Origin: Candidatus Saccharibacteria bacterium CG_4_10_14_0_2_um_filter_52_9 | Lineage (GTDB): Bacteria; Patescibacteriota; Saccharimonadia; Saccharimonadales; UBA4665 | Direction of reading: 5' to 3' | Assembly: GCA_002792275.1 (NCBI GenBank) | Contig: PFOA01000083.1 | Coordinates: 1-20,607, forward strand | DNA length: 20,607 nt | Shown here: piece by piece, positions 8,471-17,200 of the stretch | How the letters are laid out: each line of letters begins with the position of its first letter | Numbering within the stretch: the first letter of the stretch is position 1 | Translations under genes and position numbers: made by a program | The notes under the pieces: model-generated | Told to the model about the DNA's origin: nothing | Seen by the model: the letters and a program-made list of their open reading frames with translations, nothing else | Databases searched by the model: none

Positions 8471-10409
8471 CAAAGTTGCCGGAGCTACCGGGATAGAGGC
8501 GGTTGTCGAGGTCGATGGTGCCTTGTTGCTGGGAAAGCTCGCCGGCCGCGGCCGCGGCGTTGATCTGTTGGACTTGCTCAGGGTTGGTAGTAATCAAACC
8601 GGTTTCGGTCGGGCTGGCCATAACCTGCAAGTGAACATGGTTCTGGCCGGCAAAAAACAACCCTTGGCCTACCGGGAACTGGCTGAGGCGTTTTTGTTCC
8701 TCGCTGGTTAGCTTGAAAACGTCGGCCAGCACGTCAACCGCCGAGGGCGATTGCTTGAGCAGGAACTGCATGCTGGAGTTGGCCACAATCGCCCGGCCCA
8801 TGCGCGAACCCATAAAGTCCTCCACGTCCTGGCTGATGTAGCAAATGCCCAGGTTATATTTGCGAGCCCGCTTGGCCAAGGAGAACATAAAGTTGGCAGA
8901 ATCTTCGTACTTCATCAACTGCCAGGCCTCATCAACGATTAGCAGGCGGCGTTTTTGGTCGGTTTTGGTCTTATTCCAGATGTAGTTCAGCACAATGTAC
9001 ATGGCCACCGGGCGTAGTTCGTCCTCCAGGTCGCGCAGGTTGAACACCACCAGAGGGTTATTGATATCGACATTGCTCTGCTGGCTAAAGATGCCGGCAA
9101 AAGTGCCGGTGGTGTACTTGCGCAGGCGCTGAGCCAGCTGAGGGCCGGTGCCGCCCATGTGCAGCAGGGTGTCGTACAGGTCGGCTATGGTTGGCGGCGT
9201 GCCGGTGTGGGTTAGCGGGTCGTTGGTAATGCCTGCCTTGGCGTAGGTTTCAATTAAGGCGGCGTCCAGATCGGCTTCTTCGCTTGGCGCCAGCGCCGGC
9301 ATTACAACACCGCCCTGCCCTTGAGCCTGCATCTGAGCCTGGGCGCCGCCCATCATCAGGCGCAGCAGGCCGTGCAAGGTGATCAGGTTAGAGCGCAGGG
9401 CGTTGTCGGCCTCCTCGGAATCTACAACTTTCGGCAGATCAAACGGATTAATGCGGGTCGACGAGTTAAGGCTCAGCCGCACGTAGGCGCCGTCAACAGC
9501 CTCACACATCCGTTCGTACTCGTTCTCGGGGTCGATAATAAAGATCTCGGTGCCAAACATCATACTGCGCAGAGCTTCCAGTTTAACGGTAAAGCTCTTG
9601 CCGGCGCCGGACTTGGCAAAGACCACCGAGTTGCCGTTTTCCAGGCTAAAGCGGTCAAAAATAACCAGGCCGGAGTTGTGCATGTTGATGCCGTATAGAA
9701 TGCCGTCGTCTTGGGTTAAATCGGCACTGGTAAACGGAAAACTGGTACTCAAAGCGCCGGTGCTCATGTTGCGGCGGATCTGTAGCTGATCGACCAACTG
9801 TGGAGCGGTACTGTTCAGTCCCTGTTCCTGCTGGGATGTAGCCGGCTTGCTGTAAACCAACTGTTGGCCGAGCATCGATTCTACCTTGTGAGCAATGAAT
9901 TCCAGCTCTTCCAGGCTTTCAGCGTACAAAGTAAAGTACAGGCCAAACCTAAAGAAGCGCTCCTCGCCAACTTGCAGTTTGTCGCGCATTTCTTCGGCGT
10001 CCAAAATAGCGGCTTGCTTGCCCGGATCACGCACCCGACCCTTTTCGGCCTCGATCTGGATGCCGGCTTCCAGCTGGGTCACCTTTTTGCGCAGGTTCTC
10101 CAGTACCACCTGACTTTCGACCGGATAAATGTACATGCTTAAATCAACGATCTCGTCTAGATTCACCATGCCGCTTAGCCAGCCGGTGTACAGCTGGCGC
10201 GGGTAGCCGTAAACATAGTAGGTGCGGGCATAGCGCGTGCCCAGCTGAAAGTGGGTGCTCTTAAACTCCAGCGAGCTGGGAGCAATAAAGTCGCGTAGCG
10301 CCGTGATGCCCTTTTGAAAGGCCGCCTGAACCTCCTGCTCTTCGCGGGCGCGTTGAGCCTGAGCGATGGCAATCGGGTCCATGGGAGCTTCTTTTTTGCG
10401 GCCAAACAT
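8451..10409 (-). CDS. virB4: VirB4/TraC-family type IV secretion ATPase
   Basis: The 652-aa protein is the motor of the secretion or pilus machine, expected at the cytoplasmic face of the membrane. Residues about 45-230 form the VirB4/TraC-type N-terminal domain (YYVYGYPRQLYTGWLSG). The ATPase core has Walker A AKSGAGKS (265-272), an early FIIDPENEYERM strand (290-301), Walker B LLIVDEAW (489-496) and the YISQD motif (524-528) with its conserved Gln. An Ala/Gln/Gly-rich insert (about 354-375) and an Ala/Gln-rich tail (from about 616) look flexible. The ATG overlaps the stop of the upstream TraC-N-like gene by one base (TAATG), implying translational coupling. VirB4 proteins energise subunit extraction and channel assembly. 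No second secretion ATPase (VirB11 or VirD4) is in the window. The family call is firm. Confidence 0.93.
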   Translation of the reverse strand: MFGRKKEAPMDPIAIAQAQRAREEQEVQAAFQKGITALRDFIAPSSLEFKSTHFQLGTRYARTYYVYGYPRQLYTGWLSGMVNLDEIVDLSMYIYPVESQVVLENLRKKVTQLEAGIQIEAEKGRVRDPGKQAAILDAEEMRDKLQVGEERFFRFGLYFTLYAESLEELEFIAHKVESMLGQQLVYSKPATSQQEQGLNSTAPQLVDQLQIRRNMSTGALSTSFPFTSADLTQDDGILYGINMHNSGLVIFDRFSLENGNSVVFAKSGAGKSFTVKLEALRSMMFGTEIFIIDPENEYERMCEAVDGAYVRLSLNSSTRINPFDLPKVVDSEEADNALRSNLITLHGLLRLMMGGAQAQMQAQGQGGVVMPALAPSEEADLDAALIETYAKAGITNDPLTHTGTPPTIADLYDTLLHMGGTGPQLAQRLRKYTTGTFAGIFSQQSNVDINNPLVVFNLRDLEDELRPVAMYIVLNYIWNKTKTDQKRRLLIVDEAWQLMKYEDSANFMFSLAKRARKYNLGICYISQDVEDFMGSRMGRAIVANSSMQFLLKQSPSAVDVLADVFKLTSEEQKRLSQFPVGQGLFFAGQNHVHLQVMASPTETGLITTNPEQVQQINAAAAAGELSQQQGTIDLDNRLYPGSSGNFVGGAQP

Positions 10410-11329
10410 TATTGTAGTTCTCGTTTCAGGTGTTCTTGGGGCGCACTGCCCTGGCCTTTGGTGATAATATCGGCTGTCAGGCCGCCAAAGTCTTTCAGTT
10501 GCTGGCGGGTGGCCGTATCGGGGTTGTAGGTGTCGTAATACAGCTCAATCAGCTCCTGGGTATCCAGCGGCAAGCCCTGGATACTGCACTGCAACAGCCC
10601 GGCCAGCACGGCCTGCACGCGGTTGCGCAACTCGGTTTTGGCATTTTCCAGCTCGGCCTCGTTGATCACCACGTGCTGTTCCTTGGGCTTAAAGACGCCG
10701 CCCAGGCCGGTAATAAAGTTCTTGCTCTGCTCCAACCCCTTCTGCACATCAACCACCGGGAAGAATGGAATTACCACGTAGAACTTTTTATCCATGATAT
10801 TGGTTTGCTGGCTCAAAGCATCCATGTAGCCGATATAGTCCTCCATCAGCAGAGCTAACAGCATGTTGTCGTGCTCGGTGCGGATTTTGTCAAGTCTCTC
10901 AATGTAGGGTCGTAAGTCGACTTTTTGCGAGCGTAAAAAAATCTGAATTGGGAAGTACAGCGAGTTCAGAAAGCCTTGATAGGCGTATTCAACCGACTCC
11001 TGCTCTTGAGGGCTCATCAGATCAAAGTTGATGCTCTTAACCATCACCACCGAGCGGAACGAACCGTCATTCATAATCACAATGCCATCGCGGATCTCGG
11101 CGATCTGCAAGGAGTTCTGGGTGCTGTTGGGGTGCGGCTTTGGCTTGGCTGCCTTTTGGTTGGGATCGGCCACGGCATAGGGCTGACCCGAAGCTATGCC
11201 GGGAGCAGTCGGCGGAATCGACTGGCCGGGAATCAGCGGTGCCTGGTTCGGAAAGCCCGAGGGCGGCAAGGGTATAAGTTCAGGCGCCGCCTGTTCTGCG
11301 CCGGATTGGTTTGGTGCCGAAGGATCCAT
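10409..11329 (-). CDS. TraC-like N-terminal-domain protein without ATPase core (VirB4 companion)
   Basis: The first ~70 of 306 residues are Pro/Ala/Gln-rich and probably disordered. The rest contains IRDGIVIMNDGSFRSVVMVK and later KKFYVVIPFFPV, the strand-helix pattern found at the N-terminus of TraC/VirB4 ATPases. No Walker A or B motif is present, so it cannot be a motor by itself. It is encoded immediately before virB4 with a TAATG overlap and 27 nt after the PrgI-family gene, an order like that of Gram-positive and CPR T4SS clusters. An AGGTGGG-like site lies about 14 nt before the ATG, so ribosome binding is only fair. A likely role is an adaptor or inactive partner in the VirB4-PrgI/VirB3 complex; this is inferred. 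There are no membrane segments. Confidence 0.75.
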   Translation of the reverse strand: MDPSAPNQSGAEQAAPELIPLPPSGFPNQAPLIPGQSIPPTAPGIASGQPYAVADPNQKAAKPKPHPNSTQNSLQIAEIRDGIVIMNDGSFRSVVMVKSINFDLMSPQEQESVEYAYQGFLNSLYFPIQIFLRSQKVDLRPYIERLDKIRTEHDNMLLALLMEDYIGYMDALSQQTNIMDKKFYVVIPFFPVVDVQKGLEQSKNFITGLGGVFKPKEQHVVINEAELENAKTELRNRVQAVLAGLLQCSIQGLPLDTQELIELYYDTYNPDTATRQQLKDFGGLTADIITKGQGSAPQEHLKRELQ

Positions 11330-11356
11330 TAGTCGTGTGTCCCACCTTTTTTGTGA

Positions 11357-12397
11357 TCAGCGTAGCGGTATGACAACTTCGTTCCCGGAGTCATCACCCC
11401 TGGCTTTTTTGGCCTCGCGAGCCAGAGTTGCCACATTAAGATCATTGTTGTTTGCCAAAGACAGTATAGCAGGGTCGGTCGGTGGTGTCACCGCTGTCGA
11501 AGCCGCTTGTGCTACCGGCTCAGCAACAGCGTCATCGGGCTTCATAGTGCGCATATTGCCATAGGACTCTGCTTTGGCTTTGCTGTGGTCATGTAGCTCG
11601 GCGGTCAGAGCGGCTTCATCGGCCGAATCGGCCAGCGGCAATGGTGACGGCGGCGCCGGCATGGCCGAACCGGACATCTGAGTGTCGTTCATGAACCAGT
11701 AGTCGGCCGGCGGGGTTGCCGCTTGAGCCGGTGGTTGCTGAGGGCTGGGGACATCATTCATTACATCCACCAACTGCTGGCGATGATCCCGGCTCGATTG
11801 ATCAATCATACTGCTAAACTGCTGGGCAATCGGGTTGCTGTACTCGTCCAGAATATCGTCAGAGGGCATAATGTCACCGTCGGGCACGGCCTGCGGCAGA
11901 GTGGCTATATCGAGCAGGCGTTCGCTGTTGCCGTTGACACTCGAAGGCAGGTTGTAGCTGTTAACATCGACATTCTTCACCACCCAGCCCCGGCTGTCGA
12001 TAGTATTAGCCAGAGCCTGCAAGCGACTCTTAACCTCTGTCTGGCTCATGCCGCTGGATAAAACTCGCTCCACTCTCTTGGGCACGGTAATCGTCACCAG
12101 CTCCTTAACGCCACTCTGGTTCCAGATGCGCTTACGGGGCTTAAAGTAATAGCGTAGTTTGGCCAGCGCCCAGATCTCCGTCGGCTGGTCGCGCCCAAAC
12201 GGCAAAGCAAAAAAGCCAAAGAACAATGCCGGCGGCACAAAAATCACCAGCAAAGGCCAAACCCCGGTTCTTACTAATATCGCGCAAATATAAAACAAAA
12301 AGATAGAGATTATGGCAAAAATAAACTGTCGCAACGTCAATGGCCCAAGAATCTTATCCTCAGCCTCTATATCTTGAATTACTTTGTATGTCGCCAC
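11357..12397 (-). CDS. PrgI-family (VirB3-like) inner-membrane protein with long cytoplasmic tail
   Basis: The 346-aa protein begins with the PrgI-family pattern: YKVIQDIEAEDKILGPLTLR, two adjacent membrane helices (about 22-44 and 46-66), then ALPFGRDQPTEIWALAKLRY and a basic KPRKR. PrgI proteins are small two-helix inner-membrane components, functionally like VirB3, that partner VirB4. This one has a tail of about 240 extra residues: a predicted folded part (about 100-200, including GWVVKNVDVNSYNLPS) and then a low-complexity Pro/Ala/Asp-rich region. The start is GTG at 12397; no strong ribosome site is seen, but an extended -10 element lies just upstream. It is followed after 27 nt by the TraC-N-like gene. 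The membrane part is a confident family match; the tail is not recognised. Confidence 0.85.
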   Translation of the reverse strand: MATYKVIQDIEAEDKILGPLTLRQFIFAIISIFLFYICAILVRTGVWPLLVIFVPPALFFGFFALPFGRDQPTEIWALAKLRYYFKPRKRIWNQSGVKELVTITVPKRVERVLSSGMSQTEVKSRLQALANTIDSRGWVVKNVDVNSYNLPSSVNGNSERLLDIATLPQAVPDGDIMPSDDILDEYSNPIAQQFSSMIDQSSRDHRQQLVDVMNDVPSPQQPPAQAATPPADYWFMNDTQMSGSAMPAPPSPLPLADSADEAALTAELHDHSKAKAESYGNMRTMKPDDAVAEPVAQAASTAVTPPTDPAILSLANNNDLNVATLAREAKKARGDDSGNEVVIPLR

Positions 12398-12406
12398 GAT
12401 ACCTAG

Positions 12407-12415
12407 AGTATATCA
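12407..12415 (-). promoter_or_regulatory. Candidate extended -10 promoter just before the PrgI-family gene
   Basis: On the minus strand TG-A-TATACT (12415-12407) matches an extended -10 element. No good -35 stands 16-18 bp upstream. Initiation near 12400 would place the start only a few bases from the GTG codon at 12397, giving an almost leaderless message. A short inverted repeat (ATAC/GTAT, 12399-12411) overlaps it. Confidence 0.35.
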
Positions 12416-12436
12416 AACCCTAGCTATACTGAAGGT

Positions 12437-14131
12437 TTATTGCCCGATTGAGCGTTGGAGTTGCCGACCGAGCTGCACAAACTGCATCCGGCCAAGCTCT
12501 TTTCCGTCGCGGGTAGTAGCGTATAGTATTTCTAATACCTTCGGCTTAATGAAAGCCTGTAGCTGCAGAGCCTCAAGAACCTTTACATCGATTTTATAGG
12601 TGTCTGGCAGCTGTGCCACGACATCGTCCCCCTTTTTATTCTTTGTCAGCACCTTTTTGCCCGGTGTAGTTAGCAAAACTGCACCTGCTAATTCCAAGCC
12701 CATATGATGGTCCATGATCTCGCGTTTTTTACGTCGAGCTTCGTCGGCGTCACCAAAAGGATCGCCTACTTTGATGCCAAAATCATCGTGTTGCCGAGCA
12801 ACCTCGACCTCATCAGCATGTTCAGCGGCGTAGCGTTGCTCAGCCAAGTCCCGTATAGCCCAGCTGATACTGCGCCCGCGCGGGGTTATTGGCAAGCGCA
12901 ACTTGCGAGCATTTGCTTGGAAAGTTTCATATAATTGGGTAGCAAGCTCACGCACTGCGTCCAGCCCGTGTTCAATGACTAGCTTCTGCAAGATTTCTTT
13001 GTATTCCTGACCCTCTGGAGAGGCTTTGACTTCTGCAATCATGGCCTGCCTTGCACCTTCGTCTATCAATACATCGACATAGCTTAATAGTTGAATTGCA
13101 TTTTCGTCACTTAGCATCGGCGAATCTGCCACTTCCGGCACTTCCCCAAGATCAGTAGGGGCATCACTATGATCTACTGGTCCCGCAACAAACCTGGCAG
13201 CACCACGGCCTAAGGCCTTTACTGTGGTTAGTTCCGGCAACGGTTTAGGTACTTCCCAGTGGAGATCCTTCCATGATTTTGCTACTGATTCAATGTATTT
13301 TTGGAGAGCAGCGTCTTTATAGACGTGTTGGTATATCTCATCGCCCTCACTGTTGTAGGTTTTGATAGCCCAAGCTCTTACCGAATGCTCGTCACCATCG
13401 GTTCCCGGTATCAGAACTACGTCTTCAGTAATTCGTTGCCGATCATCATTAAGCATCCAGCTTAAACCGATCCAATTGGGCAGGCCATGTTGTTCCTGGT
13501 TTTCCATGATGGCATCGAAAGCTGACTTGTCTGTATCATCGATTTTCAAGGGAATTTCATAATCATGTGTTCCTGGTCGTGGCTCAGCGTCTTTCCAGCC
13601 AAATGCGGTGAATATCACGGGAGGCGAGGCCTCATCCTCTTTTTTTAACCGTTGCTTGAGATGACCCCACTCCAAAGGAGCGAGTTCTCGTTCGCCGGGA
13701 AAATCAAGGTAGTCTGCCAATTTATCATCGCGAGCGACGCTGACAAGATCGACAGGGGCATTATTTTTACTGACTTTAATGGTCCAAAGACTAACTTCTT
13801 CGGGGGCGGACACAGTTTTTTGCTTTTTGCGTATAGTCGGACCGCCTTTTAGGTGACCTCTAAATTCAAGACGGGGCAAACGAGTTTTCTCGGTTTCTGG
13901 CTCCTTGACTCCAAAGGTATCACAATCGGTCACTTCATAGACCAGACCATCCCGATCACGCAACCACAAGCCAACCAGGTCTGGGCGACCACGCCGCTCG
14001 GCATCTTCAAAAATTTGTTCCGAAACGAGTCTAACAGGATCAATATGCAATTCATTAGAGTCTGGCACAGGGGCGATCGACACAATCTCGGTGCTTGGTG
14101 CGGTGGGTGTTGAAGGGGCGGTTTCTGACAT
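12437..14131 (-). CDS. Unrecognised 564-aa soluble protein in the T4SS block, with an internal duplication
   Basis: I do not recognise this protein. It has no signal peptide or membrane helix and is rich in charged residues, so it is probably cytoplasmic. The first ~30 residues are Ser/Thr/Pro-rich. Two segments look like diverged copies of one domain: about 46-160, with DLVGLWLRDRDGLVYEV and later EVSLWTIKV and DDKLADYL; and about 212-297, with NWIGLSWMLNDDRQRIT and later SVRAWAIKT and DAALQKYI. The second half (about 340-564) is mostly helical with several basic patches (GDADEARRKKREIMDHHMG). It sits between the VirB6-like and PrgI-family genes behind the best promoter in the window. The ATG at 14131 has no clear Shine-Dalgarno. 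Possible roles are effector, substrate adaptor or cytoplasmic scaffold; none is shown by the sequence. Confidence 0.6.
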   Translation of the reverse strand: MSETAPSTPTAPSTEIVSIAPVPDSNELHIDPVRLVSEQIFEDAERRGRPDLVGLWLRDRDGLVYEVTDCDTFGVKEPETEKTRLPRLEFRGHLKGGPTIRKKQKTVSAPEEVSLWTIKVSKNNAPVDLVSVARDDKLADYLDFPGERELAPLEWGHLKQRLKKEDEASPPVIFTAFGWKDAEPRPGTHDYEIPLKIDDTDKSAFDAIMENQEQHGLPNWIGLSWMLNDDRQRITEDVVLIPGTDGDEHSVRAWAIKTYNSEGDEIYQHVYKDAALQKYIESVAKSWKDLHWEVPKPLPELTTVKALGRGAARFVAGPVDHSDAPTDLGEVPEVADSPMLSDENAIQLLSYVDVLIDEGARQAMIAEVKASPEGQEYKEILQKLVIEHGLDAVRELATQLYETFQANARKLRLPITPRGRSISWAIRDLAEQRYAAEHADEVEVARQHDDFGIKVGDPFGDADEARRKKREIMDHHMGLELAGAVLLTTPGKKVLTKNKKGDDVVAQLPDTYKIDVKVLEALQLQAFIKPKVLEILYATTRDGKELGRMQFVQLGRQLQRSIGQ

Positions 14132-14172
14132 AACGATTAAGAGAAGTTTGTTTTAATAGTTGATCTTGTTAG

Positions 14173-14201
14173 ATTATAGCGCAAAGTTTGCTTGTTGTCA
14201 A
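14173..14201 (-). promoter_or_regulatory. Perfect consensus sigma-70 promoter for the 564-aa gene and genes downstream
   Basis: On the minus strand TTGACA (14201-14196), a 17-bp spacer and TATAAT (14178-14173) match the housekeeping consensus at all 12 positions with optimal spacing. Initiation near 14166 gives a leader of about 35 nt before the ATG at 14131. It lies in the 152-bp gap after the VirB6-like gene, so the motor block can be transcribed strongly and separately. Nothing else coding is seen in that gap (14132-14283). Confidence 0.8.
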
Positions 14202-14283
14202 TATTTTGGTATGATAATTGATAACCTTACCCGTTTCTTCGAGGAACATGGGTCTCGATGTAAACTAGTAACTAAATCTATTT

Positions 14284-17200
14284 CTACTGCTTTGGGAGAG
14301 GAGGTGGAACTGTAGGAGCAGGACCATCGGATCCATCCGGTCCGGGTCCGGGTGTCTGCTGGCGCAGTGGGTCTGATGGATCGAACTGGCTGGCATTCGG
14401 CATTGTCACACCAGCTTTGCGAAGTTCGGCGGCCATATCAGCCCACTCGGCCTTGGCGCCGGTGTCATTGTAGCCATAAGGGCCGCTTTGATTGGAGATG
14501 AGCTGTTGCATCGCTCGGGCTTCAAAGGTGGACTCCCCAGTTGAGGGATCTTTCTCTCTGGCAATGGCCATATTTGTTTTGCGCGCAGCCTTCACGGCTT
14601 GAGCTTTAGCGCCAGCCCAACCAGACGCCTTGATGCTTTTAGCGTTTGACTTGGCGGCATTCGACTCGGGATCGTCAAAGACAGAATAGTATTTGCCCTG
14701 AGTACCTGTTTTGCTACCATTGGTGTCAATCATAATACCCTGACCAAATCTGGTCTCTGGGCGGAGTTGGGCGCCAACATCGGATGCTTTTTTGACCACT
14801 CGCTGGGCGTAGTCTTGGCCCTTACGTGCACTCACCGTATTACCGATCTCAGCCAGGTCCTCCAAATCGGCACGGCCTGCAGCAGCTAAACCTACGGCGC
14901 CCATTGTCTGAATATCGGCACGATACATCTCGGGACTGCCGCCAATGGTAGCTAATGTACCACGAGCGGTCCGCAGGCCTTGGGCAGCCAGTTGCTCTTT
15001 TTCTTTACCGCTCTCGCTTAGAATTTTGGTCAGCGTATCAATATCTTTCAGAGAACTTGGACCCCTGGAGACGCCAGTCTGCTCGTCTATGAAACCCGCA
15101 TTAGTTAGGGCATGGATAGTGCTCTGGTCATATCCGCGGTACGAGCCGGATAGTGCTCGCCAACCTTCATAGTGCATACCACCTTTTGACTCAATCTCCT
15201 GATAGCCCTTAATACTGTGATCCATAGTGGCGTTATCGATCTCGTTTTCAGCTTTAGCGGCGTAACGCTTGAAGCCAGGCACTCTCCACTTACCTAGTCT
15301 GTGCGGAGCCATCTCGTTAAAATCCAGTCCCCACATGGCAGCCCTGTTGCCTATTTTGCCTATACTTGTTTTGCCGATACGACCAAACTCCGGATTCCAG
15401 AGCTTACCCGCACGAGCGCGTTGGATACGCCGACCGGTGTTTTCCTGGCGTTTTTTGCGCAGGAAGTCGAAGCCGCCGCGACCGCGGTCGTTAACAAAGC
15501 CGCCGATCTGTCCTAGAGCTCCACCGGCAAATTTGAAGGTTGCAGGGATTAAGAAATAGGGTGCGAAGTAAGCGCCGAAGCCGATCAACTGGTTAAGCGG
15601 GTCGGTGCTGTTATTAATAGCTATGGCGGAAAACACTTGACCGGAAGCTATGAAAGCCGCGATCAACGGGAACATAAGCAATGCCTTGCTGAACGTACCC
15701 CACCAAAACTTGTAGATCTTTTGAGTGTTGGGCAATATGTAAGCCACAATGGCAACAGGGGCTAGGAGGATTAGTAAAATGATTGCTATTTGCCGCAGTA
15801 TTAGCACAATAATTGCAATGATGACGGCCAAGGCTGCCATGCCGGCGTAGGTGAGCAAACCGAATATGCCCGTAGCTATGGCGCCTAGTCCTAATATGAA
15901 ACCAGGTACGTCGCCGCCAAAACCTAGATGGATTTCGTCTTTTAGGTCGCTAAACGGTGCCTGTATAAGATGCCGAATTCCAATACCTAAATCATTTGTC
16001 AGCGTAACCAAAAATTGCATCAACGTCCACGATAGAGTTATGCCAATCGCCGCTATTAAGATTCGTGGCAGTGTCTTGCGGATAGTGTAGGCATCCAGTA
16101 TCTCCATACCTAAAGCCTGAGCAATGACCATAATTAGACCAGCGATGGCCATCAGCCCCAACGCAATGTTGCGGAATGATTGCCAGGCTGTTTTGTAGGC
16201 GTCGCAATGTTCGCGTTTTGCGCAGTTACCGTTAGCGTCACCAAAAATTGGGCCTGTCTTTATTGTCATCTGGTCGGTGATCATATTATCTACGGCACCA
16301 ATTATTTTCGTTAGGCCGTCAACTACCGGGCAGATTATCCAGCTCAGAGCGCTGGAGGAACCATCGCATTCGAGCTGATTATCATCACCCGTCGTGCCGG
16401 TGTTGTCGCCGACTGTGCCAGTACCGGCAGCCAGAATGCCGGCCGGTGTCTTACCGTCTGAGCCGACAGGATTGGCTATGGCAATAGTAAGAGGGTCACT
16501 TGACTTACACGATCCACTGGTGTGAACTTCGTCTTTGTCTGGATTAAATAAGTCCGGAAAGCCTCTCCAAAAAGTATAGAGTAGTTCAGGCTTACCTTTA
16601 TCCGCTTGAATGATTAACTTGCCCGTGCTTGGGTTTGACGGGTCTGCCTGAATATAGCTTTGGCAGGTGCCGTCGCTTTTTCCTAAGTAGTTGCCTTTGC
16701 CCTGATCTTGCCGGAAAGTCATTGTGGTGCCGTCGGAGGTTTTTATAGTGCCGGAGTCGACCCATGTGAAGTATCTGCTATAGCCACCGTCTCTCGGGTC
16801 AGAAAGCTTAAGGGGAAAAACCGTTTCGAGACAACTAGTGTTACCGGCTTCAGTCGATTGTTTAAACAGGTGAAGTTTTACTATGGCGTTGGCGTTGGCG
16901 GTGTTTTTACCATCACCTGAGCTACCACTATGGGGGAAGCCGTCGATTTTACCCTGTTGTTCGCAGCTATCAGCTCCCCCGGCAATCTTGAAACTAACCG
17001 TTTCATCAATTTTGCCATCTACGAAAGTACCTCCGTCACTACCGTCAACGGCTATATGATTATGGTCAATCCATATACCTGTCCTGACTATGAGCTTTAC
17101 TATGGCTATTTTACCCAAGTCCTTGGTAAAATTATTAAAACAACCTTCGTTATCAATGGTCGCAGAAGTAGCCCCTGTGTACTTATGATCATTTGTCCTG

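Noticed and set aside
8280..8711. 143-codon plus-strand frame spanning the M15 gene start and the virB4 end
   Set aside because: It is antisense to two well-supported genes, crosses their promoter gap and shows no protein-like motif.
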